DNA of 64,000 bases from Methylotenera sp. GTDB taxonomy: Bacteria; Pseudomonadota; Gammaproteobacteria; Burkholderiales; Methylophilaceae. The notes under the pieces are model-generated. The model had not been told where the DNA came from, did not search any database, and saw only the letters and a list, made by a program, of their open reading frames with translations. Each line of letters opens with the position of its first letter. Position 1 is the stretch's first letter. Of the stretch, positions 18,012-26,935 are shown one piece after another. The translations under genes were made by a program, and so were the position numbers. Where the stretch lies: NCBI GenBank assembly GCA_030682715.1, contig JAUXNQ010000045.1, positions 20,444 to 84,443 on the forward strand, read 5' to 3'.

Positions 18012-19265
18012 ATGTCAGCATCAATTGAAATGCAAGTATTGAAAGGCTCAGAGCATGACCTTCATCCAATTTATTTGGATTACTCAGCCACTACGCCTGT
18101 AGATCCTCGCGTTGCCGCAAAAATGATTCCATTCATTACAGAACATTTTGGCAATCCAGCTTCACGTAGCCACCCTTATGGTTGGACAGCAGAAAAAGCC
18201 GTTGAAAACGCTCGTGAAGAAGTCGCTAAATTAGTAGGTGCTGACCCACGCGAGATTGTTTGGACATCAGGTGCAACAGAATCTAACAACCTTGCCATTA
18301 AAGGTGCCGCAAACTTTTATGCAGCCAAAGGCAAACACATCATTACGGTAGCTACTGAGCATAAAGCAGTGATTGATACAGTACGCGAGCTAGAGCGCCA
18401 AGGTTTTGAAGCCACTTATTTACAACCAGAACCAAGCGGCTTGCTTGATTTAGAAAAGTTCAAAGCGGCTATTCGTCCAGATACTGTGTTGGTTTCTGTG
18501 ATGTTAGTGAACAACGAAATTGGTGTGATACAAGACATCACCGCCATTGGTAATATTTGTCGTGAAAATGGCATCATTTTCCATGTAGATGCTGCGCAAG
18601 CAACTGGCAAAGTACATATTGATTTAGAAAAATTGCCAGTAGATTTAATGAGCTTTAGTGCGCATAAAACATACGGCCCTAAAGGTATTGGTGCATTGTA
18701 CGTGCGCCGTAAACCGCGCATCCGTATTGAGGCACAAATGCACGGTGGCGGTCATGAGCGCGGTATGCGCTCAGGCACACTGGCAACACACCAAATTGTT
18801 GGTATGGGCGAAGCATTCCGTATCGCGCGCGAAGAGATGGATGAAGAAAATATTCGCATCCGTCGCTTACGCGATAAATTACTTAATGGTCTGCAAAATA
18901 TTGAAGAAGTTTACGTCAATGGCGACCTAGAAAAACGTGTACCGCACAACTTAAACATCAGCTTTAACTATGTGGAAGGTGAATCACTGATTATGGCAGT
19001 AAAAGGCATTGCAGTATCTAGCGGCTCGGCATGTACATCAGCCAGCCTTGAGCCTAGCTACGTGTTACGCGCACTTGGCCGTAGTGATGAGTTAGCACAC
19101 AGCTCAATCCGTTTTTCAATTGGTCGTTTCACAACAGATGAAGATGTGGACTACACGATCAGTTTAATGAAAGGCAAAATTGATAAATTAAGAGAGCTTT
19201 CACCACTTTGGGAAATGTTTAAAGATGGTGTAGATCTATCAAAAGTAGAATGGGCAGCACACTAG
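18012..19265 (+). CDS. iscS: Cysteine desulfurase IscS
   Basis: This 417-residue protein matches IscS throughout: [35 protein letters not shown] Lys in [19 protein letters not shown], catalytic Cys in [20 protein letters not shown], and the C-terminal [21 protein letters not shown] typical of IscS. About 15 residues precede the usual N-terminus. It provides persulphide sulphur to IscU. The 367-bp gap to iscU holds two structured repeats described separately. Confidence 0.95.
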   Translation: MSASIEMQVLKGSEHDLHPIYLDYSATTPVDPRVAAKMIPFITEHFGNPASRSHPYGWTAEKAVENAREEVAKLVGADPREIVWTSGATESNNLAIKGAANFYAAKGKHIITVATEHKAVIDTVRELERQGFEATYLQPEPSGLLDLEKFKAAIRPDTVLVSVMLVNNEIGVIQDITAIGNICRENGIIFHVDAAQATGKVHIDLEKLPVDLMSFSAHKTYGPKGIGALYVRRKPRIRIEAQMHGGGHERGMRSGTLATHQIVGMGEAFRIAREEMDEENIRIRRLRDKLLNGLQNIEEVYVNGDLEKRVPHNLNISFNYVEGESLIMAVKGIAVSSGSACTSASLEPSYVLRALGRSDELAHSSIRFSIGRFTTDEDVDYTISLMKGKIDKLRELSPLWEMFKDGVDLSKVEWAAH

Positions 19266-19393
19266 AAAGCGTTCTTTGCATGTCTGGCGTTGTTGCAGGC
19301 TTGCTCGTTTAGAAAAAATAAACTTCATGCATTTTCGTCTAGTCATAACAAGTAAGTGAACGTTTTTTATAAAAGCTTCAAGAAATAATACAA

Positions 19394-19494
19394 GTGTTTG
19401 AAATAGGAAGCAAAATCAAGGCGACAAGCTGAAGACAGTACGTATAGTACGGCGAAGCGCAGTTAACGCCGAGTTTGCGATGTATTTCAAACAC
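19394..19494. repeat. Structured 101-bp repeat, copy 1 (iscS-iscU gap)
   Basis: The terminal arms GTGTTTGAAATA (19394-19405) and TATTTCAAACAC (19483-19494) are perfect 12-bp complements. The body (AGCAAAATCAAG, ACAGTACGTATAGTACGGC, GAGTTTGC) is shared with copy 2, 22 bp away. Inner pairings GCAAA/TTTGC and GTAC-GTATA-GTAC are also possible. Confidence 0.8.
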
Positions 19495-19515
19495 ACAAAG
19501 TAGTTAAATTATTAA

Positions 19516-19617
19516 ATGAATTAAAAAGCGAAGCAAAATCAAGACGGCAAGCCGCAGACAGTACGAATAGTACGGCAAGGCTTGCCAACGCAGAGTTTGC
19601 AATGCATTTTAATTCAT
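19516..19617. repeat. Structured 102-bp repeat, copy 2 (just upstream of iscU)
   Basis: The body is homologous to copy 1, but the terminal arms are different: ATGAATTAAAA (19516-19526) and TTTTAATTCAT (19607-19617), again perfect complements. A further perfect internal pair is GGCAAGCC (19546-19553) with GGCTTGCC (19579-19586). The iscU ribosome site AGGAG starts 4 bp after the right arm, so folding could affect iscU translation or mRNA processing. Confidence 0.8.
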
Positions 19618-19632
19618 CACAGGAGAACCAAA

Positions 19633-20028
19633 ATGGCATATTCAGACAAGGTATTAGATCACTATGAGAACCCGCGTAACGTTGGTTCATTAGATAAAAA
19701 CGATCCTCATGTAGGCACTGGCATGGTAGGTGCACCCGCTTGTGGCGATGTAATGAAGTTAATGATCAAAGTCAATGATAACGGCATTATTGAAGATGCA
19801 AAATTCAAAACTTATGGTTGCGGCTCTGCAATTGCTTCTAGCTCATTAGTAACAGAGTGGCTAAAAGGCAGAACCATTGAAGAAGCTTATGCCATTAAAA
19901 ATTCTGAGATCGCCGAAGAGTTGGCCTTGCCTCCTGTTAAAATTCACTGCTCAGTGTTAGCTGAAGATGCCATTAAAGCGGCAGTAGCTGACATTAAAGC
20001 TAAGCAAGCAGCAAAAGCAGAGGCTTAA
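19633..20028 (+). CDS. iscU: Fe-S cluster assembly scaffold IscU
   Basis: The 131-residue scaffold begins MAYSDKVLDHYENPRNVGS. The three cluster Cys lie in GAPACGDVMK, TYGCGSAIASSS and PVKIHCSVLAEDAIK, and LPPVK, the HscA recognition motif, is visible. The start is the ATG at 19633 after AGGAGAACCAAA; an upstream in-frame start would lie inside the repeat and is rejected. The C-terminus is lysine- and alanine-rich. Confidence 0.96.
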   Translation: MAYSDKVLDHYENPRNVGSLDKNDPHVGTGMVGAPACGDVMKLMIKVNDNGIIEDAKFKTYGCGSAIASSSLVTEWLKGRTIEEAYAIKNSEIAEELALPPVKIHCSVLAEDAIKAAVADIKAKQAAKAEA

Positions 20029-20035
20029 CTTACGC

Positions 20036-20065
20036 GTAGGAGCGTTCTTTAGAGATCATTCCTAC
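20036..20065. repeat. Short GTAGGAGCG...TCCTAC palindrome (iscU-iscA gap)
   Basis: GTAGGA (20036-20041) and TCCTAC (20060-20065) pair around an 18-bp centre. The GTAGG ends match the larger elements at 22955-23041 and 48866-48928, so this looks like a degenerate member of the same REP-like family. Confidence 0.5.
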
Positions 20066-20098
20066 AAATATCACTTTTATAGTTACTAAAAATCAAAC

Positions 20099-20422
20099 AT
20101 GGCAATCACACTTACACAAACCGCGGCAAGCCGCGTTGAAAAATTTCTTGAGAATCGCGGTAAAGGCGTAGGTCTGCGCTTGGGCGTTAAAACCACTGGT
20201 TGCTCAGGGATGGCTTACACACTTGAGTTTGTAGATGACATGCAACCAGAAGATATTGCATTTGAGAGCCATGGTATTAAAGTCATTGTTGATCCAAAAA
20301 GCTTGGTTTACATTGACGGCACAGAGTTAGACTTCACTAAAGAAGGCCTGAACGAAGGCTTCAAATTTAACAATCCTAACGTTAAAGATGAATGTGGCTG
20401 TGGTGAGAGCTTCACGGTTTAA
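20099..20422 (+). CDS. iscA: A-type Fe-S carrier IscA
   Basis: The 107-residue protein has the three conserved Cys in [14 protein letters not shown] (near residue 35) and the C-terminal [11 protein letters not shown]. It carries Fe or Fe-S clusters between the scaffold and target proteins. Position between iscU and hscB is the standard isc order. No strong ribosome site precedes the ATG, so translation may rely on the operon context. Confidence 0.95.
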   Translation: MAITLTQTAASRVEKFLENRGKGVGLRLGVKTTGCSGMAYTLEFVDDMQPEDIAFESHGIKVIVDPKSLVYIDGTELDFTKEGLNEGFKFNNPNVKDECGCGESFTV

Positions 20423-20434
20423 ACATAGACGCAC

Positions 20435-20965
20435 ATGCAGAATACGCCAATTAACTATTTTGAACTATTTGCTATTGCAGAACAGTTTGACCTCGATGAA
20501 ACTACACTAGAAAGCAATTTCCGCAAAACTCAATCTGCAAACCACCCTGATCGGTTTATCAGTGCGCCAGCATCAGAAAAACTCGTAGCCATGCAACTAG
20601 CCACCTTAGCTAATGAAGCTTACAGTGTGTTAAAGAGCCCTGCCAAACGCGCTAAATACATGCTGGAACAACATAGCATAGACGCTATCGCAGATACGAA
20701 CACTGCCATGCCAGCCGAGTTTTTGATGCAGCAAATGGAATGGCGCGAACGCATTGAAGATGCAAAAATGGCGCGTAACATTGCTGAGCTAGATGAAATT
20801 GCTGGCGAGTTGAAATTAGAAACTAACTCATTAATCAATGAGCTACATGAGTTACTGGACATTAAGAAAGATCTAACTTCGGCTACAGCCGTCACACGTA
20901 AACTTATTTTTATTGATAAAGTTTGTGCCGACATTGACCAAGTCATCGAACAGCTCGATGATTAA
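20435..20965 (+). CDS. hscB: Fe-S assembly co-chaperone HscB
   Basis: The 176-residue protein has an N-terminal J-domain with NHPDRF (HPD near residue 36), preceded by NYFELFAIAEQFDLDETTLE, and a C-terminal helical domain for IscU binding. It stimulates the HscA ATPase and delivers IscU. It starts 12 bp after iscA. The stop codon lies in a degenerate 16-bp-period repeat (about 20957-21003). Confidence 0.94.
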   Translation: MQNTPINYFELFAIAEQFDLDETTLESNFRKTQSANHPDRFISAPASEKLVAMQLATLANEAYSVLKSPAKRAKYMLEQHSIDAIADTNTAMPAEFLMQQMEWRERIEDAKMARNIAELDEIAGELKLETNSLINELHELLDIKKDLTSATAVTRKLIFIDKVCADIDQVIEQLDD

Positions 20966-21062
20966 AAGTCAGATAATTAAGAAGTTAATGATTAAACCGT
21001 TAAATCATTAGCATAGCAATCACATCAATGTAACAAACAATAGATAAGCAACTAGTAAACTT

Positions 21063-22958
21063 ATGGCATTACTCCAAATTTCAGAACCTGGCATGAGTGC
21101 CGCACCACATCAGCATAGACTTGCTGTAGGTATCGACTTAGGCACCACTAATTCACTCATTGCGACTGTTCGTAGTAGCATGAGCACTATTTTGCAAGAT
21201 GACTTTGGTCATGCTTTATTGCCCTCTGTTGTTCGCTATATGCCTAATGGGGACATTGTCGTTGGCCACGAGGCGCAAGCGCACCAAAGTGAAGACCCAA
21301 TCAACACGATTACATCAGTCAAACGTTTTATGGGTCGCAGTTTGAACGACATTGCCAATAAAGCACATATCCCATACCGATTTGTAGAGGGTACAGACTC
21401 AACTACAACACGTAGCTTACAACTGCAAACCCGCGCTGGCCTTAAAACACCTATTGAGATTTCGGCTGAAATACTTAAAGCACTTAAAGCGCGTGCAGAA
21501 AAATCTCTAGGCGGAGAATTAGTGGGTGCAGTCATTACGGTGCCCGCTTACTTTGATGATGCGCAGCGTCAAGCCACTAAAGATGCCGCACGTTTAGCAG
21601 GTTTAAATGTACTACGCTTACTTAATGAACCAACAGCTGCTGCGGTAGCCTATGGCCTAGATAACGCTGCAGAAGGTACTTTTGTCATTTACGATTTAGG
21701 TGGCGGCACATTCGATGTGTCTATCTTACGTTTATCTAAAGGTGTGTTTGAGGTACTTGCCACCAATGGTGACGCAGCGCTTGGTGGTGATGACTTTGAC
21801 CAGCGCATCTATTGCTGGGTCTTAGATAAAGTACGTGAAACCAATGCCAATTTCTCACCGCTGAATGAAGAAGATACCAGACTATTGCTCACAAAAGCAC
21901 GGCAGGCGAAAGAATGGCTCACTGACAACTTTGAAGCACAAATTGTTTGTAAATTAAACAACGGCACATTGGTAGATGTAACGCTAACTGCACCCCAACT
22001 GGTTGAAGTCACCGAGCATTTAGTCAGCAAAACCTTATCACCAACACGCAAAGCCATGCGTGATGCTAAGCTTAATCTTGAAGATATCAATGGTGTAGTA
22101 ATGGTTGGTGGTGCTACACGTATGCCGCATATTAGACATGCCGTACAAGAATACTTTAAACAAGAACCTCTCACTAACTTAGACCCTGACAAAGTCGTTG
22201 CCTTAGGTGCAGCGATTCAAGCGAATATATTGGCTGGTAATAAAAGTGATGATGATCTATTACTATTAGATGTTACCCCTCTCTCTTTGGGCTTAGAAAC
22301 CATGGGTGGGCTTGTAGAAAAAGTCATTCATCGTAATAGCACACTACCAATTGCACGCGCTCAAGAGTTCACTACCTATAAAGATGGACAAACCGCTATG
22401 AGTGTTCATGTCGTGCAAGGTGAACGCGAACTAGTGAGTGACTGTCGATCTTTAGCCCGTTTTGAGTTGCGGAGCATCCCGCCCATGGCGGCTGGTGCAG
22501 CACGGATTCGTGTAACATTTACTGTAGATGCAGATGGTTTATTATCAGTATCAGCCCGTGAGCAAAGCACAGGTATTGAAGCACATATCGAAGTGAAACC
22601 ATCTTACGGACTGACTGAGGATGAAATCACCAGCATGCTTAAAGCATCATTTAACAGTGCAGAGGATGATAAAAAAGCACGTATGCTTGCTGAGGCAAGA
22701 GTGAATGCAGGCGCAATTATCAGCTCAGTAAGTGCCGCTTTAGCCGTAGATAGCAATCTAATCAGTGCAACTGAAATAGAAGCAATTGAGGCAGAAATTA
22801 AAAAATTACAAGCACTTACAACGGCTGAAGATGCTACTGCGATTAATCAAGCAGTAGATACGCTCAATCATGCAACGGAGACATTTGCAGCCGCCCGCAT
22901 GAACGCCAGCGTAAGCCGTGCGCTAGCAGGAAAGAATTTAGATTCGATTAACCTGTAG
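21063..22958 (+). CDS. hscA: Fe-S assembly chaperone HscA (Hsp70 family)
   Basis: The 631-residue protein begins [20 protein letters not shown], as in E. coli HscA, followed by [12 protein letters not shown]. Further Hsp70 signatures are [47 protein letters not shown] and [10 protein letters not shown]. The substrate-binding domain from about residue 400 binds the LPPVK motif of IscU. Length is close to the family's roughly 616-620 residues. Its TAG stop is part of the left end of a GTAG-type palindrome. Confidence 0.96.
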   Translation: MALLQISEPGMSAAPHQHRLAVGIDLGTTNSLIATVRSSMSTILQDDFGHALLPSVVRYMPNGDIVVGHEAQAHQSEDPINTITSVKRFMGRSLNDIANKAHIPYRFVEGTDSTTTRSLQLQTRAGLKTPIEISAEILKALKARAEKSLGGELVGAVITVPAYFDDAQRQATKDAARLAGLNVLRLLNEPTAAAVAYGLDNAAEGTFVIYDLGGGTFDVSILRLSKGVFEVLATNGDAALGGDDFDQRIYCWVLDKVRETNANFSPLNEEDTRLLLTKARQAKEWLTDNFEAQIVCKLNNGTLVDVTLTAPQLVEVTEHLVSKTLSPTRKAMRDAKLNLEDINGVVMVGGATRMPHIRHAVQEYFKQEPLTNLDPDKVVALGAAIQANILAGNKSDDDLLLLDVTPLSLGLETMGGLVEKVIHRNSTLPIARAQEFTTYKDGQTAMSVHVVQGERELVSDCRSLARFELRSIPPMAAGAARIRVTFTVDADGLLSVSAREQSTGIEAHIEVKPSYGLTEDEITSMLKASFNSAEDDKKARMLAEARVNAGAIISSVSAALAVDSNLISATEIEAIEAEIKKLQALTTAEDATAINQAVDTLNHATETFAAARMNASVSRALAGKNLDSINL

Positions 22959-23041
22959 GTGCGATATTTATATCGTGATAGTAACGTGACCAAAATTACG
23001 GCAGTTACCACTGTCATTCGTGATTTAAAAATCGCGCCTAC
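22955..23041. repeat. 87-bp GTAG-type palindrome (hscA-fdx gap)
   Basis: GTAGGTGCGAT (22955-22965) and ATCGCGCCTAC (23031-23041) are complementary with one mismatch. The element begins inside the last codons of hscA, supplying its stop, and ends 4 bp before the AAGGAA ribosome site of fdx. It resembles REP elements bounded by GTAG. Confidence 0.65.
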
Positions 23042-23055
23042 TTTAAGGAAATAAC

Positions 23056-23397
23056 ATGCCACAAATTATTATTCTGCCACACGTAGAACTATGCCCAGAT
23101 GGTGCAGCAATTGAAGCACAAACAGGTGAGTCTATTTGCGACGTCTTACTCAATAACGATATTGATATCGATCACGCGTGCGACAAAGCCTGCGCATGTA
23201 CAACATGTCATGTGATTGTACGTGAAGGCTTTAAATCACTCAGTGAGTCTACTGAGCAAGAAGATGATTTGCTTGATAAAGCATGGGGCTTAGAACCAAA
23301 CTCAAGGCTATCGTGCCAAGCAGTGGTTGGCACAGAAGACTTAGTCGTAGAAATTCCAAAATACAGCATCAACATGGCAAAAGAAGGTCATCGCTAG
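23056..23397 (+). CDS. fdx: [2Fe-2S] ferredoxin of the isc system
   Basis: The 113-residue adrenodoxin-type ferredoxin has cluster Cys in HACDKACACTTCHVIV and LSCQAVV. It matches E. coli Fdx along the whole length (IILPHVELCPDGAAIEA, SESTEQEDDLLDKAWGLEPN). It supplies electrons for cluster assembly. It is the last gene of the operon, followed by a strong bidirectional terminator; no iscX is seen. Confidence 0.96.
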   Translation: MPQIIILPHVELCPDGAAIEAQTGESICDVLLNNDIDIDHACDKACACTTCHVIVREGFKSLSESTEQEDDLLDKAWGLEPNSRLSCQAVVGTEDLVVEIPKYSINMAKEGHR

Positions 23398-23458
23398 AAA
23401 AATCAGAACAACCCCTAGCCTCTAAAGCACTCGGTAAATTAATGAATATTCTACCCGT

Positions 23459-23486
23459 AAAAAAACCGCCTATTGGCGGTTTTTTT
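23459..23486. terminator. Bidirectional terminator between fdx and the carbonic anhydrase gene
   Basis: A7-CCGCC-TATT-GGCGG-T7 is a perfect stem with an A-tract on one side and a T-tract on the other, so it works for both converging genes. Confidence 0.92.
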
Positions 23487-23498
23487 ACGAATCAACGA

Positions 23499-24143
23499 TT
23501 AGCCAACATAAGTATCTTCTAAGAAATCTACCTTGCCCGTAGCAAGGTCATAAATAGAACCAATAATCGCAATTTGACGTGCTTCAATCATGTCATTCAC
23601 GATATCACTTTGACGAATAATGGTATCAATCTGATGCTTTACATTCAGCACATTAATCTTTTGAACAAAGTCTGGATTTTTAGAAGTCCTATCCTCCTGA
23701 TTAACGACAGTCTTCTCATGACGAATAGAGGGTTTAATAAAGTTAATAATTTCGCCAATATGCCCATCTTTAAAGTCATCGCATGCAGCTTTAACAGCAC
23801 CACAACTGGTATGCCCCATCACCACAATTAATTTGCTACCTAGATATTTAGAACTAAACTCTAAACTACCAATAGCTTTATCAGAAGCAATGTTACCTGC
23901 CAAACGCACGCTAAAAATATCACCTAACGCTTGGTCAAATAACAACTCAACTGGCGCACGAGAATCACTGCAACTTAAAAAAGACGCAAAAGGATGTTGT
24001 TTATCTTTAGTAATATTCAGCAAACTTTGAAAGTCTTTGTCATCAGAATAGTTACTCGTAAACCGAAGATTACCTTCGATTAGAATATCTAAAGCTTCTT
24101 TTGGAGACATTAAGTCGCGATTAAGTAAAGGGTGTTTGTACAT
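23499..24143 (-). CDS. Beta-class carbonic anhydrase
   Basis: This 214-residue enzyme interconverts CO2 and bicarbonate. The zinc ligands and catalytic dyad are visible: Cys and Asp in SCSDSRAPVE near residue 57, and His and Cys in VMGHTSCGAVKAA near 109. No signal peptide is apparent, so it is cytoplasmic. It lies 58 bp downstream of a SulP-type transporter on the same strand, an arrangement that suggests bicarbonate supply for carboxylases. Confidence 0.94.
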   Translation of the reverse strand: MYKHPLLNRDLMSPKEALDILIEGNLRFTSNYSDDKDFQSLLNITKDKQHPFASFLSCSDSRAPVELLFDQALGDIFSVRLAGNIASDKAIGSLEFSSKYLGSKLIVVMGHTSCGAVKAACDDFKDGHIGEIINFIKPSIRHEKTVVNQEDRTSKNPDFVQKINVLNVKHQIDTIIRQSDIVNDMIEARQIAIIGSIYDLATGKVDFLEDTYVG

Positions 24144-24201
24144 TTTTATTTCCTATCATTGATCTTTATTAACAAGTTGGACCTTCGTATCATAAATGCT
24201 A

Positions 24202-25746
24202 TTAATACTTAGGCTGAATAAAATTAATTGTTTCCACTTCAATATTTTTTAATTTAGCGTGGAGTGGATAATCACGAATAAACTCGACGACGTCATATGC
24301 AATCGACTTACAATTAGAGCAATCGATAATCACTTTTGCATTTTTAGGTATCGCCTCTAGCACTTGCAAAATGCTAGCCTTGTTAAAGAATGAAACCTCT
24401 TCAGCTAACACAATGTGGTGAACCTGACGACCATCCTCAGTTGTGGTACTTTCATTCATATAGTGAGAATTACGGTAACTATGATGCAATGTATAAAAGA
24501 TACCAACCACTAAGCCTATCGCAATACCTGTCAACAAGTCTGTTAATAAAATAGCGACAACGGTAGCTATAAATGGCGCGAACTGTTCCCAGCCTAACTT
24601 ATACATATGTGAAAACAATGATGGCTTAGCTAACTTATAACCCACCATAATCAAAATTGCAGCCAAACTAGCTAAAGGAATCATATTTAACATACCAGCA
24701 ATCGTCACGGCACTGAGCAATAGCCAAATACCATGCAAAATTGCTGACAGCTTACTTTTGGCGCCAAAGGTGATATTGGCAGAGCTACGCACAATCACTT
24801 GTGTAATAGGTAAACCGCCAACTAGGCCTGACAACATATTACCAATGCCTTGCGCCTTAAGTTCTTGATTTGTAGGTGTAATACGTTTAACTGGATCTAG
24901 CTTATCAGTTGCCTCTACACATAAAAGTGTTTCTAAGCTCGCCACAATTGCCATCACCAAACCAACTTTATAAATTTCTATATTAGTGAGCTGTGAGAAA
25001 TCTGGCCTTGCAAACTGGCCAAAAAACTCACCAAGATTATTAGCAACAGGCAATTGCACGATCTGATTTTCTGCTAAAGAAAAATTAAGAATACCAGACT
25101 GGAATAGATAATTTAACAAAATACCAACCAGCACCACGACAATCGGACCTTGTAGCAACTCAAACAAGCGATGTTTCTTTGTTAAGGTTGTATCCCATAA
25201 AATTAGGATCACCATAGAAATAGCTGCAATTAATAATGCGCCTGGCGTTAATAAGCTCCATGCATCAGCTAAGGCAGTAAACGTATTGCTACCATCCGCC
25301 TGCTCAAAAGACTCGCTACCTTGGTAGTCAAAATCGTAACCTAATGCATGAGGTATCTGTTTAAGTACAATCAATAAGCCGATACCCGTCAACATTCCCT
25401 TAATGACTGATGACGGCACAAAGTATGCAATGAAGCCAGCTTTAAAGTAGCCTAGCAAAAATTGAATTACCCCAGCGATCATCACAGATAATAAAAATGC
25501 TTCAAATGAGCCTAAGGTTCCAATTGCAGTGAGTACAATAACCGCAAGACCCGCTGCAGGGCCACTAACCCCAAGCTGAGATCCACTAAACATACCCACA
25601 ACAATACCGCCAACAATACCTGCAATCACACCTGAAAATAATGGTGCGCCAGAAGCAAGTGCGATACCTAAGCACAATGGCAATGCCACAAAAAATACGA
25701 CAATACTTGCCGGAAAATCGCTTTTAAACTCTTTAAATAAATTCAT
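24202..25746 (-). CDS. SulP family anion transporter with C-terminal STAS domain
   Basis: The 514-residue integral membrane protein has 10 or more hydrophobic helices over residues 15-425. It carries the SulP features IVVFFVALPLCLGIALASGA, SGPAAGLAVIV and GLVGGLPITQVIVRSSANI, with a cytoplasmic STAS region from about 435 (IIDCSNCKSIAYDVVEFI). Substrates in the family include sulphate and bicarbonate. The downstream carbonic anhydrase favours bicarbonate, which is inference. Sulphate would also fit the nearby cysE and isc genes, but less directly. Confidence 0.88.
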   Translation of the reverse strand: MNLFKEFKSDFPASIVVFFVALPLCLGIALASGAPLFSGVIAGIVGGIVVGMFSGSQLGVSGPAAGLAVIVLTAIGTLGSFEAFLLSVMIAGVIQFLLGYFKAGFIAYFVPSSVIKGMLTGIGLLIVLKQIPHALGYDFDYQGSESFEQADGSNTFTALADAWSLLTPGALLIAAISMVILILWDTTLTKKHRLFELLQGPIVVVLVGILLNYLFQSGILNFSLAENQIVQLPVANNLGEFFGQFARPDFSQLTNIEIYKVGLVMAIVASLETLLCVEATDKLDPVKRITPTNQELKAQGIGNMLSGLVGGLPITQVIVRSSANITFGAKSKLSAILHGIWLLLSAVTIAGMLNMIPLASLAAILIMVGYKLAKPSLFSHMYKLGWEQFAPFIATVVAILLTDLLTGIAIGLVVGIFYTLHHSYRNSHYMNESTTTEDGRQVHHIVLAEEVSFFNKASILQVLEAIPKNAKVIIDCSNCKSIAYDVVEFIRDYPLHAKLKNIEVETINFIQPKY

Positions 25747-25842
25747 TTTTTATTTTAATTCCTCTTATAAAAATGATAGTGATTAGCTTATAAGCTTGAG
25801 GTAACACTAAGAATACTATATCAAATGGTTACAATCACAAAA

Positions 25843-25869
25843 GCCCTGCCAGTTAAATAACGGCAGGGC
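25843..25869 (-). terminator. Terminator after the KRPY gene cluster
   Basis: GCCCTGCC (25843-25850) and GGCAGGGC (25862-25869) form an 8-bp GC stem. On the minus strand it is followed by TTTTG, placing it 30-60 bp after the last KRPY gene and before the SulP promoter region. Confidence 0.8.
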
Positions 25870-25903
25870 AAGCTTAAAAAACTAATATGACATATCTATG
25901 ACA

Positions 25904-26176
25904 TTAGTCCGTATTTCTTTCTGCGTATGGGCGTTTACCCAACATATTAAGACGCATTTGCTTATGTTTACCATCAGTTTCAGCGCGCTCGTCAATCAAT
26001 GTGGCACCTTCAAAACTTTCTTTTTTGTTTAGTGCTGGGTCAGCAGGTGCTTGCTGATATGGGCGTTTAGACAAGTTTTGTTTATTAATATGTTTGTAGT
26101 CTTCATCTGCTGAGACTGCGCCAGCTGCCAATAAAGTTGCTGCAGACAATAGTGTGATTAAGTATTTGTTTCTCAT
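25904..26176 (-). CDS. Small secreted KRPY-motif protein, copy 1
   Basis: The 90-residue protein has a clear signal peptide (MRNKYLITLLSAATLLAAGA, ending VSA about residue 23). The mature part carries two KRPY motifs (NLSKRPYQQAP and MLGKRPYAER) and the block EGATLIDERAE. I do not recognise the family. It is the last and most diverged of three tandem paralogues. The start is the ATG at 26176 behind TTGGAG. The mature part is short, charged and probably poorly ordered. It is probably periplasmic or exported, and its function is unknown. Confidence 0.75.
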   Translation of the reverse strand: MRNKYLITLLSAATLLAAGAVSADEDYKHINKQNLSKRPYQQAPADPALNKKESFEGATLIDERAETDGKHKQMRLNMLGKRPYAERNTD

Positions 26177-26234
26177 GATATTCTCCAATAATTATGTATT
26201 TGTATTCAGTACAACATTGTTTAAAAAATTAGCT

Positions 26235-26504
26235 TTAGTATGGGCGTTTGCTTAACATGTTCAGACGTAATGTATTACGACTGCCAGCAATTGCATCATC
26301 TGAAGCATGATCAGAAATCAGTGTGGCACCTTCCCACTGTTGGTCTTTTTTCTGGTCACTGTTTGTGACCACTTGTTGATATGGTCTTTTAGAAATAAAG
26401 TTTTGATTATGTGCATTATTTTTAAAGTTACTTTCAGCATGCGCTGCACCTGCTATCAATAATGCTGCTGCAGATATTAGTGTGATTAAACTTTTACTTT
26501 TCAT
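26235..26504 (-). CDS. Small secreted KRPY-motif protein, copy 2
   Basis: The 89-residue protein has a signal peptide (MKSKSLITLISAAALLIAGA, then AHA). The mature region has FISKRPYQQVV, QQWEGATLI and ends exactly at MLSKRPY. It is very close to copy 3 in the first half and to copy 1 at the C-terminus. The start is the ATG at 26504 after TTGGAGAAAATC. The gap to copy 1 is about 58 bp with no terminator, so the three genes probably share a transcript. Confidence 0.75.
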   Translation of the reverse strand: MKSKSLITLISAAALLIAGAAHAESNFKNNAHNQNFISKRPYQQVVTNSDQKKDQQWEGATLISDHASDDAIAGSRNTLRLNMLSKRPY

Positions 26505-26555
26505 GATTTTCTCCAATTCGTTTTTCATTTAGTGATACTATTTTTAGTATCTTGC

Positions 26556-26816
26556 TTACTCAGCATATTGATTGATGCGCATTGCGTTACGGTTTTTTGA
26601 ACCCACTTTAACTTTCACTTCATCATCAATCAATGTTGCACCTTCCCATTGTTGATCTTTTTTCTGATCGCTTTTTGTAACCACTTGCTGATATGGTCTT
26701 TTAGAAATAAAATTTTGGTTGTGTGCATTACTCTTATAGTTGCTTTCAGCATGTGCTGCACCTGCTACTAATAAAACTGCTGAAGAAACAATTGCTACTA
26801 AATTTAAAGCTTTCAT
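26556..26816 (-). CDS. Small secreted protein, KRPY family copy 3
   Basis: The 86-residue protein has a signal peptide (MKALNLVAIVSSAVLLVAGA, then AHA) and a mature half nearly identical to copy 2 (ESNYKSNAHNQNFISKRPYQ, then QWEGATLI). The second KRPY is replaced by a divergent end, NAMRINQYAE. The start is the ATG at 26816 behind AGGAGAAAAA. It is first of the trio and divergent from the LuxR-type regulator. Confidence 0.75.
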   Translation of the reverse strand: MKALNLVAIVSSAVLLVAGAAHAESNYKSNAHNQNFISKRPYQQVVTKSDQKKDQQWEGATLIDDEVKVKVGSKNRNAMRINQYAE

Positions 26817-26935
26817 TTTTTTCTCCTGATAATGCTGTTTGGTAATACTGCTTGTTGTTCGTTTAATTGCTTTGTTGATGGATTGCATTATGAATGGTGT
26901 GAGTCAACTAAAAATCTACCATTATAGGTATAACG

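Noticed and set aside
24202..25746. Sulphate permease as the firm call for the SulP protein
   Set aside because: Sequence alone does not fix the anion. The carbonic anhydrase neighbour argues for bicarbonate, so only the family was named.
25904..26816. KRPY genes as ribosomally made modified peptide precursors
   Set aside because: They carry Sec-type signal peptides, and no maturation enzyme or dedicated exporter is encoded nearby. KR followed by Pro is also a poor dibasic cleavage site. Kept only as an unassigned secreted family.
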